Made by a program: the position numbers and the translations under genes. The notes under the pieces were generated by a model. That model searched no databases. It was not told where the DNA came from and worked only from the letters and a program-made list of their open reading frames with translations. Below, in pieces: positions 15,489-23,575 of a DNA stretch of 64,000 nucleotides. How positions within the stretch are numbered: position 1 is the stretch's first letter; each line of letters begins with the position of its first letter. The stretch is from Streptomyces sp. NBC_00440 (GTDB lineage: Bacteria; Actinomycetota; Actinomycetes; Streptomycetales; Streptomycetaceae). The DNA lies in assembly GCF_036014215.1 (NCBI RefSeq), contig NZ_CP107921.1, positions 6,507,501-6,571,500 on the forward strand. Reading direction: 5' to 3'.

Positions 15489-17054
15489 ATGACTGACAAG
15501 CTCGACCCCAGTGGCTGGGATCCCGGGGAACGCGCGCACGCCCTGGACTGGCGGAACGTCGGACTCGATCCGCGCTCCGCCAGCGCGACCGGGACGTCGG
15601 GGGCCTTGGTCGGGTCCACCGGCCCCTTCGCGACCCTCGCCGGCCGCTACACCCTCGACGCCGCAGGCAGCGCCACCGATGCCGTGCTGACTACCGCCTT
15701 CACCCAGATCGCGCTGTCTTTGGGCTCATGGGTCAGCTACGCCGGACTGTTCGGCATGGTGCACCACGAGGCCGCCACCGGAGCGACGACCAGCGTGTCC
15801 GCCGGATTCAGGACCTTCGCCGGAGAAACCCACCCGCTGGAGATCCCGCCCGCCCCGCAACCGAGCGGACGCACCGCCCTGGTCCCCGGATTCATCGCAG
15901 GGGCCTACGCCGCCCACACCCGCTCGGGCCGACTGCCCTGGGAGCAGCTCTGGTCACCCGCGCGGTACCTGCTCGAACGGGGTGTCCCAGTCACCGAGCA
16001 CCTCTCGCGCCTACTTGCCCAGCGAGCCGATGTCCTCACCCGCACCGACGAGGGCCGCGCCGCATTCGCTGCGCAAGGACGGCTACCGCGGGCCGGCGAA
16101 CTCTTCACCCAGCAGCGTCTGGCGGCCACCGCCGCGGCCCTCGCCGAACACGGACCGGACTGGATGTATCAGGGGCCCTGGGCGGAGCACTTCGTATCGG
16201 CGGTGCGCAGGGAGGGAGGCCAGGCGAGCATGGAGGATCTCGCGGGCTACCGGGCCCGCTGCGGCGAACCGGCACGCGGGTCCTTCGCAGGCCACGAGAT
16301 CGCGACCCTGCCCGCCCCGGACACCGGTGGGACCAATCTGCTTGCCAACCTCGCACGACTGGAGACAGCCGAGATCGGCGAACCCGCACAGGACCCGCAC
16401 GCCCTGGCCGGATTCCTCACGGCCCTCGACGGCTCGCCCTCGACCGGCAGCCACTCCGACTACGTGCTAGCCGTCGACGCCGAGGGCAACCTCGCCGCAC
16501 TGTGCCACAGCATCAACACCGCGATGTGGGGCACCACCGGCATCGTCGTGGACGGCATCCCCCTCCCCGACCCGGCGGCATTCCAGCAGCCGCTCCTCGC
16601 CGAACTCACCCCCGGGGACCACCTCCCCATGCCCGTCGAGCCCGCCATTGCCTTGCGCGAGGGTCGCCCCGTCCTCGCCTGCAGCAGCATCGGCGTCGGA
16701 CTGCACCCGGCCACCGTGCTCGGTCTGCACCGCGTTCTCGCCCTCGAACAACCTCTCGCGGCGGCGGTCGATGCCCCGCTGGTCCACGGCCACGACATCA
16801 TCATGGGCGACTCGGTGACCTCCATACTGGCCCACCGCGAACTGCCGACGCCCAGCCGAGTCATCGACGACTGCTTCCCCGACGCGTGTCTGGAGGCGGC
16901 TCGCGACGCTGGACACGCCGTGACGCCACGATCCGCCGATGACCCGACGCTGCCCCGCGGTTTCTGGGCCGCGATCAGCACCGATCCCGATACCGGGGTG
17001 CACACCGCAGCACGTACCCCGTACGGCCAAGGCCCGGCGCGCACGATCGGATGA
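15489..17054 (+). CDS. Gamma-glutamyltranspeptidase-family protein, apparently cytoplasmic
   Basis: A 521-residue Ntn-hydrolase relative. Early sequence (GPFATLAGRYTLDAAGSATDAVLTT) matches the GGT start, where an Ala-Gly-Gly-Asn/Ser-A-x-DA motif is normal; later come VPGFIAGAYAAHTRSGRLPW, LPAPDTGGTNLLANL and DYVLAVDAEGNLAALCHSIN. The autoprocessing nucleophile is usually Thr in a TTH-like motif; here the aligned string is STGSHSD, so Ser321 would take its place or activity may be lost. No signal peptide is seen, unlike classic secreted GGT. GGGAAAGG precedes the ATG. It is probably controlled by the divergent winged-helix protein; substrate unknown, perhaps a glutamyl or cephalosporin-like amide. 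Confidence 0.75.
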   Translation: MTDKLDPSGWDPGERAHALDWRNVGLDPRSASATGTSGALVGSTGPFATLAGRYTLDAAGSATDAVLTTAFTQIALSLGSWVSYAGLFGMVHHEAATGATTSVSAGFRTFAGETHPLEIPPAPQPSGRTALVPGFIAGAYAAHTRSGRLPWEQLWSPARYLLERGVPVTEHLSRLLAQRADVLTRTDEGRAAFAAQGRLPRAGELFTQQRLAATAAALAEHGPDWMYQGPWAEHFVSAVRREGGQASMEDLAGYRARCGEPARGSFAGHEIATLPAPDTGGTNLLANLARLETAEIGEPAQDPHALAGFLTALDGSPSTGSHSDYVLAVDAEGNLAALCHSINTAMWGTTGIVVDGIPLPDPAAFQQPLLAELTPGDHLPMPVEPAIALREGRPVLACSSIGVGLHPATVLGLHRVLALEQPLAAAVDAPLVHGHDIIMGDSVTSILAHRELPTPSRVIDDCFPDACLEAARDAGHAVTPRSADDPTLPRGFWAAISTDPDTGVHTAARTPYGQGPARTIG

Positions 17055-17133
17055 CCGACAGGAGCACACACCATGTAGTGCTGGCTGCATGAGTCGATCG
17101 CGCGTCTCCTGTCGACGCAGCGATAAGTCACGA

Positions 17134-17171
17134 GGGGCTATCAGCAATCAATGGTGATTCCTGATAGCCCC
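17134..17171. terminator. Strong stem-loop downstream of the GGT-like gene
   Basis: Perfect 11-base arms GGGGCTATCAG (17134-17144) and CTGATAGCCCC (17161-17171). The loop itself pairs AATCA with TGATT around ATGG, giving a long two-part hairpin. It lies 80 bases past the GGT-like stop and just before the insertion-sequence remnants, and could serve as a terminator. No U run follows. Confidence 0.65.
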
Positions 17172-17256
17172 AACGGTTCACTCACTACGTCGGCAGACCG
17201 TCACGAAGGGGGCTGTAAAACGTTCGGTGTAACTCCCGAGCATGGAAGATGCATCG

Positions 17257-17337
17257 ATGACCAGCAACAATGTGACCGGGGCCGAGCCCGTCGAGCCGTC
17301 TGAGACGACCCCGTCGAAGTCTGTGGACGACCGGCTC
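17257..17337 (+). pseudogene. IS256-family transposase, N-terminal 27 codons
   Basis: Reads MTSNNVTGAEPVEPSETTPS then KSVDDRL, the variable leader that precedes the conserved IS256 transposase core. It is cut at codon 27 by the inversion breakpoint, after which the frame runs into antisense sequence. Confidence 0.7.
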
Positions 17338-17667
17338 GCCGCGAGTGAGATGACCATCTCGTCGACGCCGGTCAGACGCTTCTGCCGCTTCTTGACGATC
17401 TTCGGTTCAAAGGAGCCGTCGCGGTCGCGGGGCACGGTGATCTCCACCGGGCCGACATCGGTCAGTACGGTCTTGGCGCGGGTGCCGTTGCGGGAGTTGC
17501 CGCCGTTCTTCCCCGCCGGATCGTGCTTGTCATAGCCGAGGTGATCGGTGATCTCACCCTCAAGAGCGGACTCCAGGAGCCGCTTCGTCAGCTGCTGGAG
17601 CTGCCCGCCTTCGCCGGTCAGTTGCAGGCCCTCGGCCTGAGCCCGGCCCACCAGCTCGTCGATCAGC
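17335..17667 (-). pseudogene. IS256-family transposase core fragment, inverted
   Basis: Minus-strand reading starts LIDELVGRAQAEGLQLTGEG and continues through LLESALEGEITDHLGYDKHD, GNSRNGTRAKTVLTDVGPVE and RQKRLTGVDEMVISLAA, all conserved in the mutator/IS256 family. It stops at the breakpoint before the catalytic DDE residues; downstream residues in this frame are read from the antisense of the leader. It cannot make an active enzyme. Confidence 0.85.
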
Positions 17668-17668
17668 C

Positions 17669-18008
17669 GCCGCTCTCGCGCCGACCCTCGCCGAAGCGAT
17701 GAAGACTGCCTCCACCAAGGCGTTCGTGATGCTGGACGGCACGCTGCTGCCGATCGACCGGACAGCGGCCGACCGGCCCTTCTACTCCGGGAAACACAAG
17801 AAACACGGCATGAACGTGCAGGTCATCACCGATCCGATGGGGCGACTGCTGTGGGCCTCGCCCGCCCTGCCCGGCACCGTCCACGACATCAAGGTCGCCC
17901 GCACCCACGGCATCCTCGACGCCCTGACCGAAGCCGGCCTCGAATGCTTCGCCGACAAGGGCTACCGCGGCGCCGGCGGCACCATACGACTGCCCTACGG
18001 GGGCCGCT
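17669..18008 (+). pseudogene. IS5-like DDE transposase fragment (HTH and C-terminus missing)
   Basis: The plus-strand frame reads ALAPTLAEAMKTASTKAFVM, LDGTLLPIDRTAADRPFYSG, KHKKHGMNVQVITDPMGRLL and ends near GAGGTIRLPYGGRW. This matches the middle of DDE_Tnp_4/IS5-group transposases: LDGT contains the first catalytic Asp and the VHDIK stretch the second. The N-terminal HTH is missing at the junction with the IS256 relic, and the C-terminus with the catalytic Glu is replaced at about 18008 by the next element. Confidence 0.82.
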
Positions 18009-18012
18009 GGGA

Positions 18013-19117
18013 TGAGGAGCCGGAAGGTGTGCTCCACGTCGAAGCGGCGGAGAAAGGAGCGCCAGCACCGGTCAACGTCCTTCGTGGCGGCACCGGTGCC
18101 CGACCACCACAGCCAGACGGGCTTGTTCACCCCGCCGCTGGGCAGCTTCTCGACCGACAGGCGGATCACAGTGCCCTCGATGATCGGCAGCGGGCCCTCG
18201 TGGTCACCCCATGCCGCCCGGCGGGGCAGCCGGGGATGCAGCCGGTCCCAGGCCAGCGCGGTCGCAGTCCCGTATCGGTCGGTGTTCGTGACGGTGACCG
18301 CGTCCGGCTCGCCCCAGGTCTCGCGGCGGCCGAAGACGAACTCGCCGCCGTGTTTGGGCGGGCGGCCACCCTGCGGCGGGCAGATCCATGGCACCGGAAC
18401 GGGCTTGCGCATCACCCGGTCCGAGCGGAGCCGGCCCAGCACCTCGACAGGCAGGTCGTTGAGGAGGTGAGCGATACGGGGTGCGTCGTATCCGGCATCG
18501 AGCACGACCAGGACGTCCAGATCGCACTCCTGCCACTGGCCGGCTTCCACGAGACGTTCAATGACGGCACGGACCTGGTGGGCGGTGACTGCGGCCAGGT
18601 CGGCGCCGGGCTCCAGCCGGATCGCGTCGAGCAGCGCGGTCCACGACGTGCGGCCGGTCTCCAGGGCGGCAACGATCGAGTAGGGCCAGCCGGGGACCAT
18701 CTGGTGCTTGCCCAGGCCGCGGCCGAAGGTGTGGCAGAAGGAGCGGTCCGAGCAGGTGTCGGCGTCCGGCCGCAGCCACGGGGAGACGTCCACGGCCAAC
18801 ACCAGCCGGCCGTCGCTCGCCCGGGGCAACGGCACACCTGCCAGCGCGCGACGAAGCCGGGCGACGTCGATCCGGCCCCGGTTGATCCCGGAGTACAGGG
18901 CTCCGTGCCCGCGCCGGTGTTCCGGCGCGAGCGCCAGGTCCACGAGGGTGCGGACCGGTCCGTCGGTGCACAGCAACGCGTCGCACAAGTCAAACAGGGC
19001 ATCCGACCGCGCTGTCAGGCACGCGTACAGCTCCGATCGGAACCCCGACACCATCGCGAACGCATCTCGTTGGACGCTGTGCTCGACCAGTCCCACGATC
19101 CCGGCCTCCGTACTCAA
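18013..19117 (-). pseudogene. DDE transposase (NF041680-like), C-terminally truncated
   Basis: About 365 residues of a DDE transposase starting MSTEAGIVGLVEHSVQRDAF. Candidate catalytic residues are visible: the Asp in LVLAVDVSPWLRPDA, the Asp in LDVLVVLDAGYDAPRI and the Glu in RRFDVEHTFRLL. After HTFRLL the family sequence stops at the junction near 18013 and the open frame continues as antisense of the IS5-like fragment, so the C-terminal domain is lost. I recall this family as common in streptomycetes. The element is probably dead; terminal repeats were not identified. Confidence 0.75.
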
Positions 19118-19220
19118 TCAACCCTGAGCACAGGATCGGGGCCGCCTCTCGCACGTCCGGTGAACCGGGGAAACCCGAACAAGTTCGAGCTCAGTTCGAC
19201 GCAGGTGGATAAACGGCAAG

Positions 19221-19685
19221 CTAGGAACCTGTTTCTGATCCCCGGGCCGTGGCTGCGCGCCGTGGCTGCGCGGGTGTCAGCAGCGCGGCGAGCCGGTGGG
19301 TCTCCGCGAGGTAGCGGTCGTAGGGGAAGCCGGCCTGCAGGAGGACGGTGCGGAGTTCTTCCTCCAGGGGCTTGCCCTCGGCCAGGAAGGCCGCCTGGCC
19401 CGTCGGGGTGAGGGTGACCAGGCGTCGGCGCCGGTGGGCGGGGTCGACCCTGACTGTCACGTACCCCTGCGCCTCCAGTGGGCGCAGGGAGCGGCTGATG
19501 GCGGGGTCGGACAGGGTCAGCGCCTCGGCGAGCTGGTGCTGGGTGGCGGGTTGGATCTCCTCAAGAGTGCCCAGCAGCCGCAGTTGACTGTGGGAAAGGC
19601 GCTGGTTCGGGTCGGAGCGGCGCCGGCTCGCCTCGCCCATCAGCATGACCACGCGGTACAGGAGCTCTGCCAGTCCTTCGTCCAT
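19221..19685 (-). CDS. MarR-family transcriptional regulator
   Basis: A 154-residue winged-helix protein. The recognition region is TQHQLAEALTLSDPAISRSL with the wing VDPAHRRRRLVTLTPTG, and dimer helices lie at both ends. It is divergent from the DUF6790-like membrane protein gene, with a 26-base palindrome between them, so it probably represses both. The ATG at 19685 follows the expected N-terminus (MDEGLAELLYRVVMLMGE). The C-terminal tail is basic and Arg-rich. Confidence 0.92.
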   Translation of the reverse strand: MDEGLAELLYRVVMLMGEASRRRSDPNQRLSHSQLRLLGTLEEIQPATQHQLAEALTLSDPAISRSLRPLEAQGYVTVRVDPAHRRRRLVTLTPTGQAAFLAEGKPLEEELRTVLLQAGFPYDRYLAETHRLAALLTPAQPRRAATARGSETGS

Positions 19686-19705
19686 ACGTCCACCCTAGCG
19701 GACAC

Positions 19706-19731
19706 TTGCAGCGTTAATATTAACCATGCAA
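19706..19731. promoter_or_regulatory. MarR-type operator TTGCA-N3-TTAATATTAA-N3-TGCAA
   Basis: A 26-base near-perfect palindrome with an AT-rich centre, very unlike the surrounding sequence. It lies 20 bases upstream of the MarR start and 11 bases upstream of the DUF6790-like start. The core TTAATATTAA could also overlap a -10 element. The MarR protein is the obvious candidate binder. Confidence 0.8.
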
Positions 19732-19742
19732 CACTCAATTTC

Positions 19743-20270
19743 ATGGACAACCTCCCTTACGCCGTTCGGACCACGTTTCCGCTTCTCTTCATGCTGGTAC
19801 CCGCTCTCGGGGCGCTGCTGAGCTGCCGTCGCCGCAGCCCGGGCCGGTCGGCGGCGGAGATCTGGCAGCGCTGGTGGGCGGTCGGCGCCCTCGGCATCGG
19901 AAGCCTGTGGATCACGATCTCGTTCCTGGCGATCCCGAAGGGCATGGCCGACGCCATCGGCTTCGCCACCTCGCCGTTCCAGTTCGAGATCGCCTTCGCC
20001 AACCTCGGCCTCGCCGTGCTGGGCTTCCGTGGCGCGTCCGCGTCGCCCCGCGAGCGCCTCACGAGCGGGCTGGCGGCCGCCGCGTTCCTGTGGGGAGCCA
20101 CGATCGGCCACGTCTACCAATGGTTCGCCAACGGCGACCACGCCGCCGGGAACACGGGCGGCATCCTGGCCAATGACGTTCTCATTCCCGCCGTCATGAT
20201 CGCCCTGGCCGCCCGGGACGTCCGCCGCACCGGCTCGGACCACCGCCAGCAGCCGGACGATGGACGATAA
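19743..20270 (+). CDS. DUF6790-like four-helix membrane protein
   Basis: A 175-residue integral membrane protein with about four helices: TTFPLLFMLVPALGALLS, AVGALGIGSLWITISFLAI, FEIAFANLGLAVLGF and LAAAAFLWGATIGHVYQWF. The strings ATSPFQFEIAFANLGLAV and GATIGHVYQ are what I associate with DUF6790, a family of unknown function. No good ribosome site precedes the ATG at 19743, which starts 12 bases after the operator, so the transcript may be leaderless or nearly so. It is likely controlled by the divergent MarR protein. It converges tail-to-tail with the hydrogenase island, one base from the DUF6390-like stop. Confidence 0.75.
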   Translation: MDNLPYAVRTTFPLLFMLVPALGALLSCRRRSPGRSAAEIWQRWWAVGALGIGSLWITISFLAIPKGMADAIGFATSPFQFEIAFANLGLAVLGFRGASASPRERLTSGLAAAAFLWGATIGHVYQWFANGDHAAGNTGGILANDVLIPAVMIALAARDVRRTGSDHRQQPDDGR

Positions 20271-20271
20271 G

Positions 20272-20988
20272 CTAAGCGGCGCCCTCCGGAACCGCACCGT
20301 GCCGCCGGCCCTCGATCGACTCGATGCGCGCGGCCTGGTCGTCGGTGAGCACGTCGCAGACCCAGTCCCAGTGCAGCGCCACCCGGTCGCCGGGGGACAC
20401 CCCGGCGATCAGCGACCTGCCGCCGGTCGACCAGCGGACCTGCTCCCGCCGGGGCGGCGCCGGTACGAACACCTTCCCGTCCCAGCTCAGCGGACGGGAC
20501 TCCACGGTCGCCGACTCACCGTCGACGCCGACGACCACGCCCGTACGGATACGGCACTGGTCGAGCACCGACAGCGCGACCGGGCTGCCGCCTGCGCGCA
20601 GCAGGGCCGCCCACGGGTACACGTCGAACACCTGGAAGCTGTGGTGGGGGACGGCCCGGTGCGCCGCCTCCCGCCAGGTGCCGCCCGGCTGCCCCCGGAA
20701 CCGGTCGAGGAGGCGGTCCACCAGCGCCCCGGAGTCGGCCAGGTCCAGCAGCTCGTTGCCGATCCAGTACGCCTCCACCACCCGGACGTCGAGCGGATCC
20801 GGGATGCCCGCGGACTCCGCCAGGAATTCGAGATAGCACCAGGCACCCTCGAACTGCCGGGCCCGCTCCTCCATCCCGGCCACCGCGCCGGGGTGCAGCA
20901 GCGCCGCGGCGTCGTCCGGACCGCAGTAGCCGAGTTCGTTGGGGGGATAGGCGTATCGCGCGAACAGCAGCGCGCCCTCGGCGCTCAT
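20272..20988 (-). CDS. Hydrogenase-cluster protein of unknown function (DUF6390-like)
   Basis: A 238-residue soluble protein beginning MSAEGALLFARYAYPPNELGYCGP. It has no signal peptide or membrane helix. Notable features are GYCGPDDAAALL, a Trp-rich middle (EGAWCYLEFLAESAGI, EAYWIGNELLD), HHSFQVFDVYPWAALLRAGG, and a C-terminal RVALHWDWVCDVLTDDQA, which could be a small barrel. Its ATG follows the hypE stop directly (TGAATG), so it is the last gene of the hydrogenase run. I recall it as the actinobacterial family DUF6390 that travels with group 1h hydrogenases; a maturation or assembly role is inferred from context only. Confidence 0.7.
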   Translation of the reverse strand: MSAEGALLFARYAYPPNELGYCGPDDAAALLHPGAVAGMEERARQFEGAWCYLEFLAESAGIPDPLDVRVVEAYWIGNELLDLADSGALVDRLLDRFRGQPGGTWREAAHRAVPHHSFQVFDVYPWAALLRAGGSPVALSVLDQCRIRTGVVVGVDGESATVESRPLSWDGKVFVPAPPRREQVRWSTGGRSLIAGVSPGDRVALHWDWVCDVLTDDQAARIESIEGRRHGAVPEGAA

Positions 20989-22068
20989 TCAGCAGATCCG
21001 GGGCAGCTGCTCGCCGATCGGCAGCCCGACCACCCGGCTGCCGCCGAGCCCGGTCCTGGCCACCACCATCCCGGCGTGGTCCGGGACGCAGGTGCCGATC
21101 CGGCAGGCCGAGCGGCCCAGGGGGTGGGCGCGGAGCGCCGCGAGGACCTGGTCGGCGCTCTCACCGGGAACCACCGCGATCAGCTTGCCCTCGTTGGCCA
21201 CCTGCAGCGGGTCGAGCCCCAGCAGACTGCACGCGTCGTGCACCGTCTCCGGGACCGGCAACTCCCGCTCCACCAGCTCGATACCGACATCCGAAGCACG
21301 GGCGATCTCGTTCAGTGAGGCCGCGACACCGCCACGGGTCGGGTCCCGCAGTACATGCAGATCCGCACCTGTGGCGATCATGTCGGCGACGAGACCGTGC
21401 AGCGCTGCCGTGTCGCTCTCGACGGTCGTGCCGAACTCAAGCCCGTCCCGGCAGCTCATCACCGCCACCCCGTGCACGCCGATGTCACCGCTGACGAGCA
21501 CCGCGTCACCGGGGCGCGCACGGCGCGGGCCGATGTCGACGCCGTCGGGCACCACACCGATCCCGGAGGTGTTGATGAAGACGCCGTCACCGCTGGCGCT
21601 GTCGACGACCTTGGTGTCCCCGGTGACCAGCTGAACCCCCGCGGACCGCGCCGCAGCTCCCAACGCCTCGGCGATTCGGCCGAGTTCATCGAGCGCGGTC
21701 CCCTCCTGGAGGATAAAGGCCGTCGAGAGGAACAGCGGGACCGCGCCCGACATCGCGAGGTCGTTCACCGTCCCGTTCACGGCCAGATCGCCGATCGACC
21801 CGCCGGGGAAGAACATCGGCTTCACCACATAGGAGTCGGTGGAGAAGGCGAGCCGGGGGCCGCCACCGACCGACAGCACGGCGGAGTCGCCCAGTTCGGC
21901 CGCGGCCGCCGCGCCGTACGCGGGCAGGAACAGATGCTCGATCAACTCGCCCGACATCGCGCCGCCGCCCCCGTGGCCCATCACCACGGACGGCGTCTCG
22001 CCCAGCGGGACCGGACAGACCCAGCTCTCGAAGTCGAGCTCGGCGGGGGACTGCATCGCTTCGGTCAC
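20989..22068 (-). CDS. hypE: Hydrogenase maturation protein HypE (carbamoyl dehydratase)
   Basis: A 359-residue member of the PurM/AIR-synthetase fold. HypE dehydrates a carbamoyl group on its terminal cysteine to a thiocyanate, giving the CN ligands of the NiFe site with HypF and HypD. The mandatory C-terminus PRIC is present. N-terminal [20 protein letters not shown] and [20 protein letters not shown] are family signatures, and ATP-site motifs such as GDTKVVDS and [10 protein letters not shown] follow. The GTG at 22068 overlaps the hypD stop as GTGA; an ATG at 22056 is the alternative. It is immediately followed by the DUF6390-like gene. Confidence 0.95.
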   Translation of the reverse strand: MTEAMQSPAELDFESWVCPVPLGETPSVVMGHGGGGAMSGELIEHLFLPAYGAAAAAELGDSAVLSVGGGPRLAFSTDSYVVKPMFFPGGSIGDLAVNGTVNDLAMSGAVPLFLSTAFILQEGTALDELGRIAEALGAAARSAGVQLVTGDTKVVDSASGDGVFINTSGIGVVPDGVDIGPRRARPGDAVLVSGDIGVHGVAVMSCRDGLEFGTTVESDTAALHGLVADMIATGADLHVLRDPTRGGVAASLNEIARASDVGIELVERELPVPETVHDACSLLGLDPLQVANEGKLIAVVPGESADQVLAALRAHPLGRSACRIGTCVPDHAGMVVARTGLGGSRVVGLPIGEQLPRIC

Positions 22069-23168
22069 TTGGCTTCGACCAGTTCCAGTCGGCGGTATGT
22101 GTGGTAGGCGGCGCAGGCGCCCTCGGATGACACCATCGTGGCGCCCAGCGGGTTGCGCGGGGTGCACTCCTTGCCGAAGGCCGCGCACTCATGCGGTTTG
22201 ATCAGGCCCTGGAGAACCTCTCCCGACCGGCACAGGGCCGACTCGGCCGTATGGATACCGGTCACGTCGAAGCGCTGCTCCGCGTCGAACTCGGCGTAAC
22301 CGGGCGCCAGCCGCCAGCCGCTGCGCGGGATCATTCCGATGCCGCGCCACGTCCGGTCGGTCACCTCGAAGACATCCCGCAGCATCTCCATGGCGGGCAG
22401 GTTGCCCTCCTCGCGTACGGCGCGGGGGTAGGCGTTCTCCACTTCGTGGCGGCCCTCTTCGAGCTGGACGACCGTGCGCCGGATGCCTTCGAGGATGTCC
22501 AGCGGCTCGAAGCCGGTGACGACGATCGGCACCCGGTACTTCTCCGCCAGCGGTGGGTACTCCGCCGTGCCCATCACGCTGCACACGTGCCCGGCGGCCA
22601 GGAAGGCCTGCACCCGGCAGGTGGCGGACTCCATGATCGCCGAGATCGCGGGCGGCACCAGGACATGGGAGACCAGCAGGGAGAAGTTCCGTACCCCCAG
22701 GCGCTTGGCCTGGTACACGGTCATGGCGTTGGCCGGGGCCGTGGTCTCGAAGCCGATCCCGAAGAAGACGACCTCCCGGTCCGGGTTCTCCCGGGCCAGC
22801 TTCAGCGCGTCGAGCGGCGAGTACACCACCCGGACGTCGCCTCCGGCGCTCTTCACCGAGAACAGGTCCTGGCTGCTGCCCGGCACCCGGAGCATGTCAC
22901 CGAACGAGCAGAAGATGACCCCGGGCCTGGCCGCGATGGCGAGCGCCCGGTCGATGATCTCCAGCGGGGTGACACAGACCGGGCAGCCCGGTCCGTGGAT
23001 CAGCTCGACGCCGTCGGGCAGCAGCTGGTCGATGCCGTGCCGGATGATCGAATGGGTCTGGCCGCCGCAGACCTCCATCATGGCCCACGGCCGAGTGGTC
23101 GCCGCGTGGATCTGTTCGAGCAGCCTCTTGGCCGACTCGGGGTTGCTGAACTCGTCGAGATACTTCAC
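22065..23168 (-). CDS. hypD: Hydrogenase maturation protein HypD
   Basis: A 367-residue iron-sulfur scaffold on which, with HypC, the Fe(CN)2CO unit is assembled. Conserved blocks are [44 protein letters not shown], and the C-terminal cysteines in [20 protein letters not shown] that help bind the [4Fe-4S] cluster. Length is standard. Its ATG overlaps the hypC stop (ATGA) and its stop overlaps hypE (GTGA), so hypC, hypD and hypE are coupled. Confidence 0.97.
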   Translation of the reverse strand: MKYLDEFSNPESAKRLLEQIHAATTRPWAMMEVCGGQTHSIIRHGIDQLLPDGVELIHGPGCPVCVTPLEIIDRALAIAARPGVIFCSFGDMLRVPGSSQDLFSVKSAGGDVRVVYSPLDALKLARENPDREVVFFGIGFETTAPANAMTVYQAKRLGVRNFSLLVSHVLVPPAISAIMESATCRVQAFLAAGHVCSVMGTAEYPPLAEKYRVPIVVTGFEPLDILEGIRRTVVQLEEGRHEVENAYPRAVREEGNLPAMEMLRDVFEVTDRTWRGIGMIPRSGWRLAPGYAEFDAEQRFDVTGIHTAESALCRSGEVLQGLIKPHECAAFGKECTPRNPLGATMVSSEGACAAYHTYRRLELVEAK

Positions 23169-23467
23169 CGGCCGACTCCTTCGGGGAACTCCTGCTGCCC
23201 GGCCCGTGCGGCGAGTTCGAAACCGTCTCCGAACTCCTCCTCCAGGATGCCGAGCCTGTCGAAATCGGCCAGCGTCCGCCGGGCCGACTCCTCGTCGAGC
23301 CGCTGAATGGCGAACCCGACATGTACGACGACGTACTCACCGGCCGTCACATCCGGGATGTACTGGAGGCACACCTCTTTGCGCACCCCGCCGAAGTCGA
23401 CATCGGCCATCAACGTGCCGTCGACCTCGGCGGTACTGAGGACGCGCCCCGGAACTGCCAGACACAT
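23165..23467 (-). CDS. hypC: Hydrogenase maturation chaperone HypC (stand-alone copy)
   Basis: A 100-residue HypC/HupF chaperone with the invariant MCLAVPGRV start (Cys2 binds the iron unit), a small barrel ([34 protein letters not shown]) and a C-terminal helix. It carries the iron fragment between HypD and the large-subunit precursor. Overlap with hypD suggests a stable HypC-HypD pair. This is the second HypC domain in the island: another is fused to HypF just upstream. The C-terminal 20 residues extend beyond the usual 75-90-residue form. Confidence 0.95.
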   Translation of the reverse strand: MCLAVPGRVLSTAEVDGTLMADVDFGGVRKEVCLQYIPDVTAGEYVVVHVGFAIQRLDEESARRTLADFDRLGILEEEFGDGFELAARAGQQEFPEGVGR

Positions 23468-23480
23468 GGTCCCTCTTCTC

Positions 23481-23508
23481 TGTGGATCCCCGTGGATCCC
23501 GTGGATCT
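23481..23508. repeat. Short tandem repeat GTGGATCCC
   Basis: Three close copies of GTGGATCCC, GTGGATCCC and GTGGATCTG in the gap between hypC and the HypC-HypF gene. Confidence 0.75.
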
Positions 23509-23519
23509 GTACGGATGGC

Positions 23520-23571
23520 TTGGCACGGATGACCTGGCGCGGATGATCTGGCGCGGATGACCTGGCGTACG
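23520..23571. repeat. 14-bp tandem repeat (C/T)TGGCGCGGATGA(C/T)
   Basis: Units start at 23520, 23534 and 23548, with a partial fourth at 23562. Together with the neighbouring GTGGATCCC array it fills the 108-base gap between the HypC-HypF gene and hypC, the largest gap in the distal part of the hydrogenase run and one where translational coupling is broken. Confidence 0.8.
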
Positions 23572-23575
23572 AGGG

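Larger units (their letters stand above)
17211..17667. mobile_element. IS256-family relic with an internally inverted coding segment
   Basis: The left tip GGCTGTAAAACGTTCGGTGT at 17211 resembles IS256-type terminal repeats. It is followed on the plus strand by the first codons of a transposase (MTSNNVTGAEPVEPSET, ending SVDDRL at 17337). The continuation of the same protein (LIDELVGRAQAEGL to DEMVISLAA) lies on the minus strand between 17667 and about 17335. Inverting 17335-17667 in place restores SVDDRL-IDELVGRAQ. Short inverted homology CGGCT (17332-17336) and AGCCG (17665-17669) marks the breakpoints. The rest of the transposase is missing. Confidence 0.75.

Noticed and set aside
17663..18012. 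C-terminal part of the long minus-strand transposase frame as a fusion
   Set aside because: After HTFRLL the translation is the antisense of the IS5-like fragment and has no family similarity, so it is a junction artefact.
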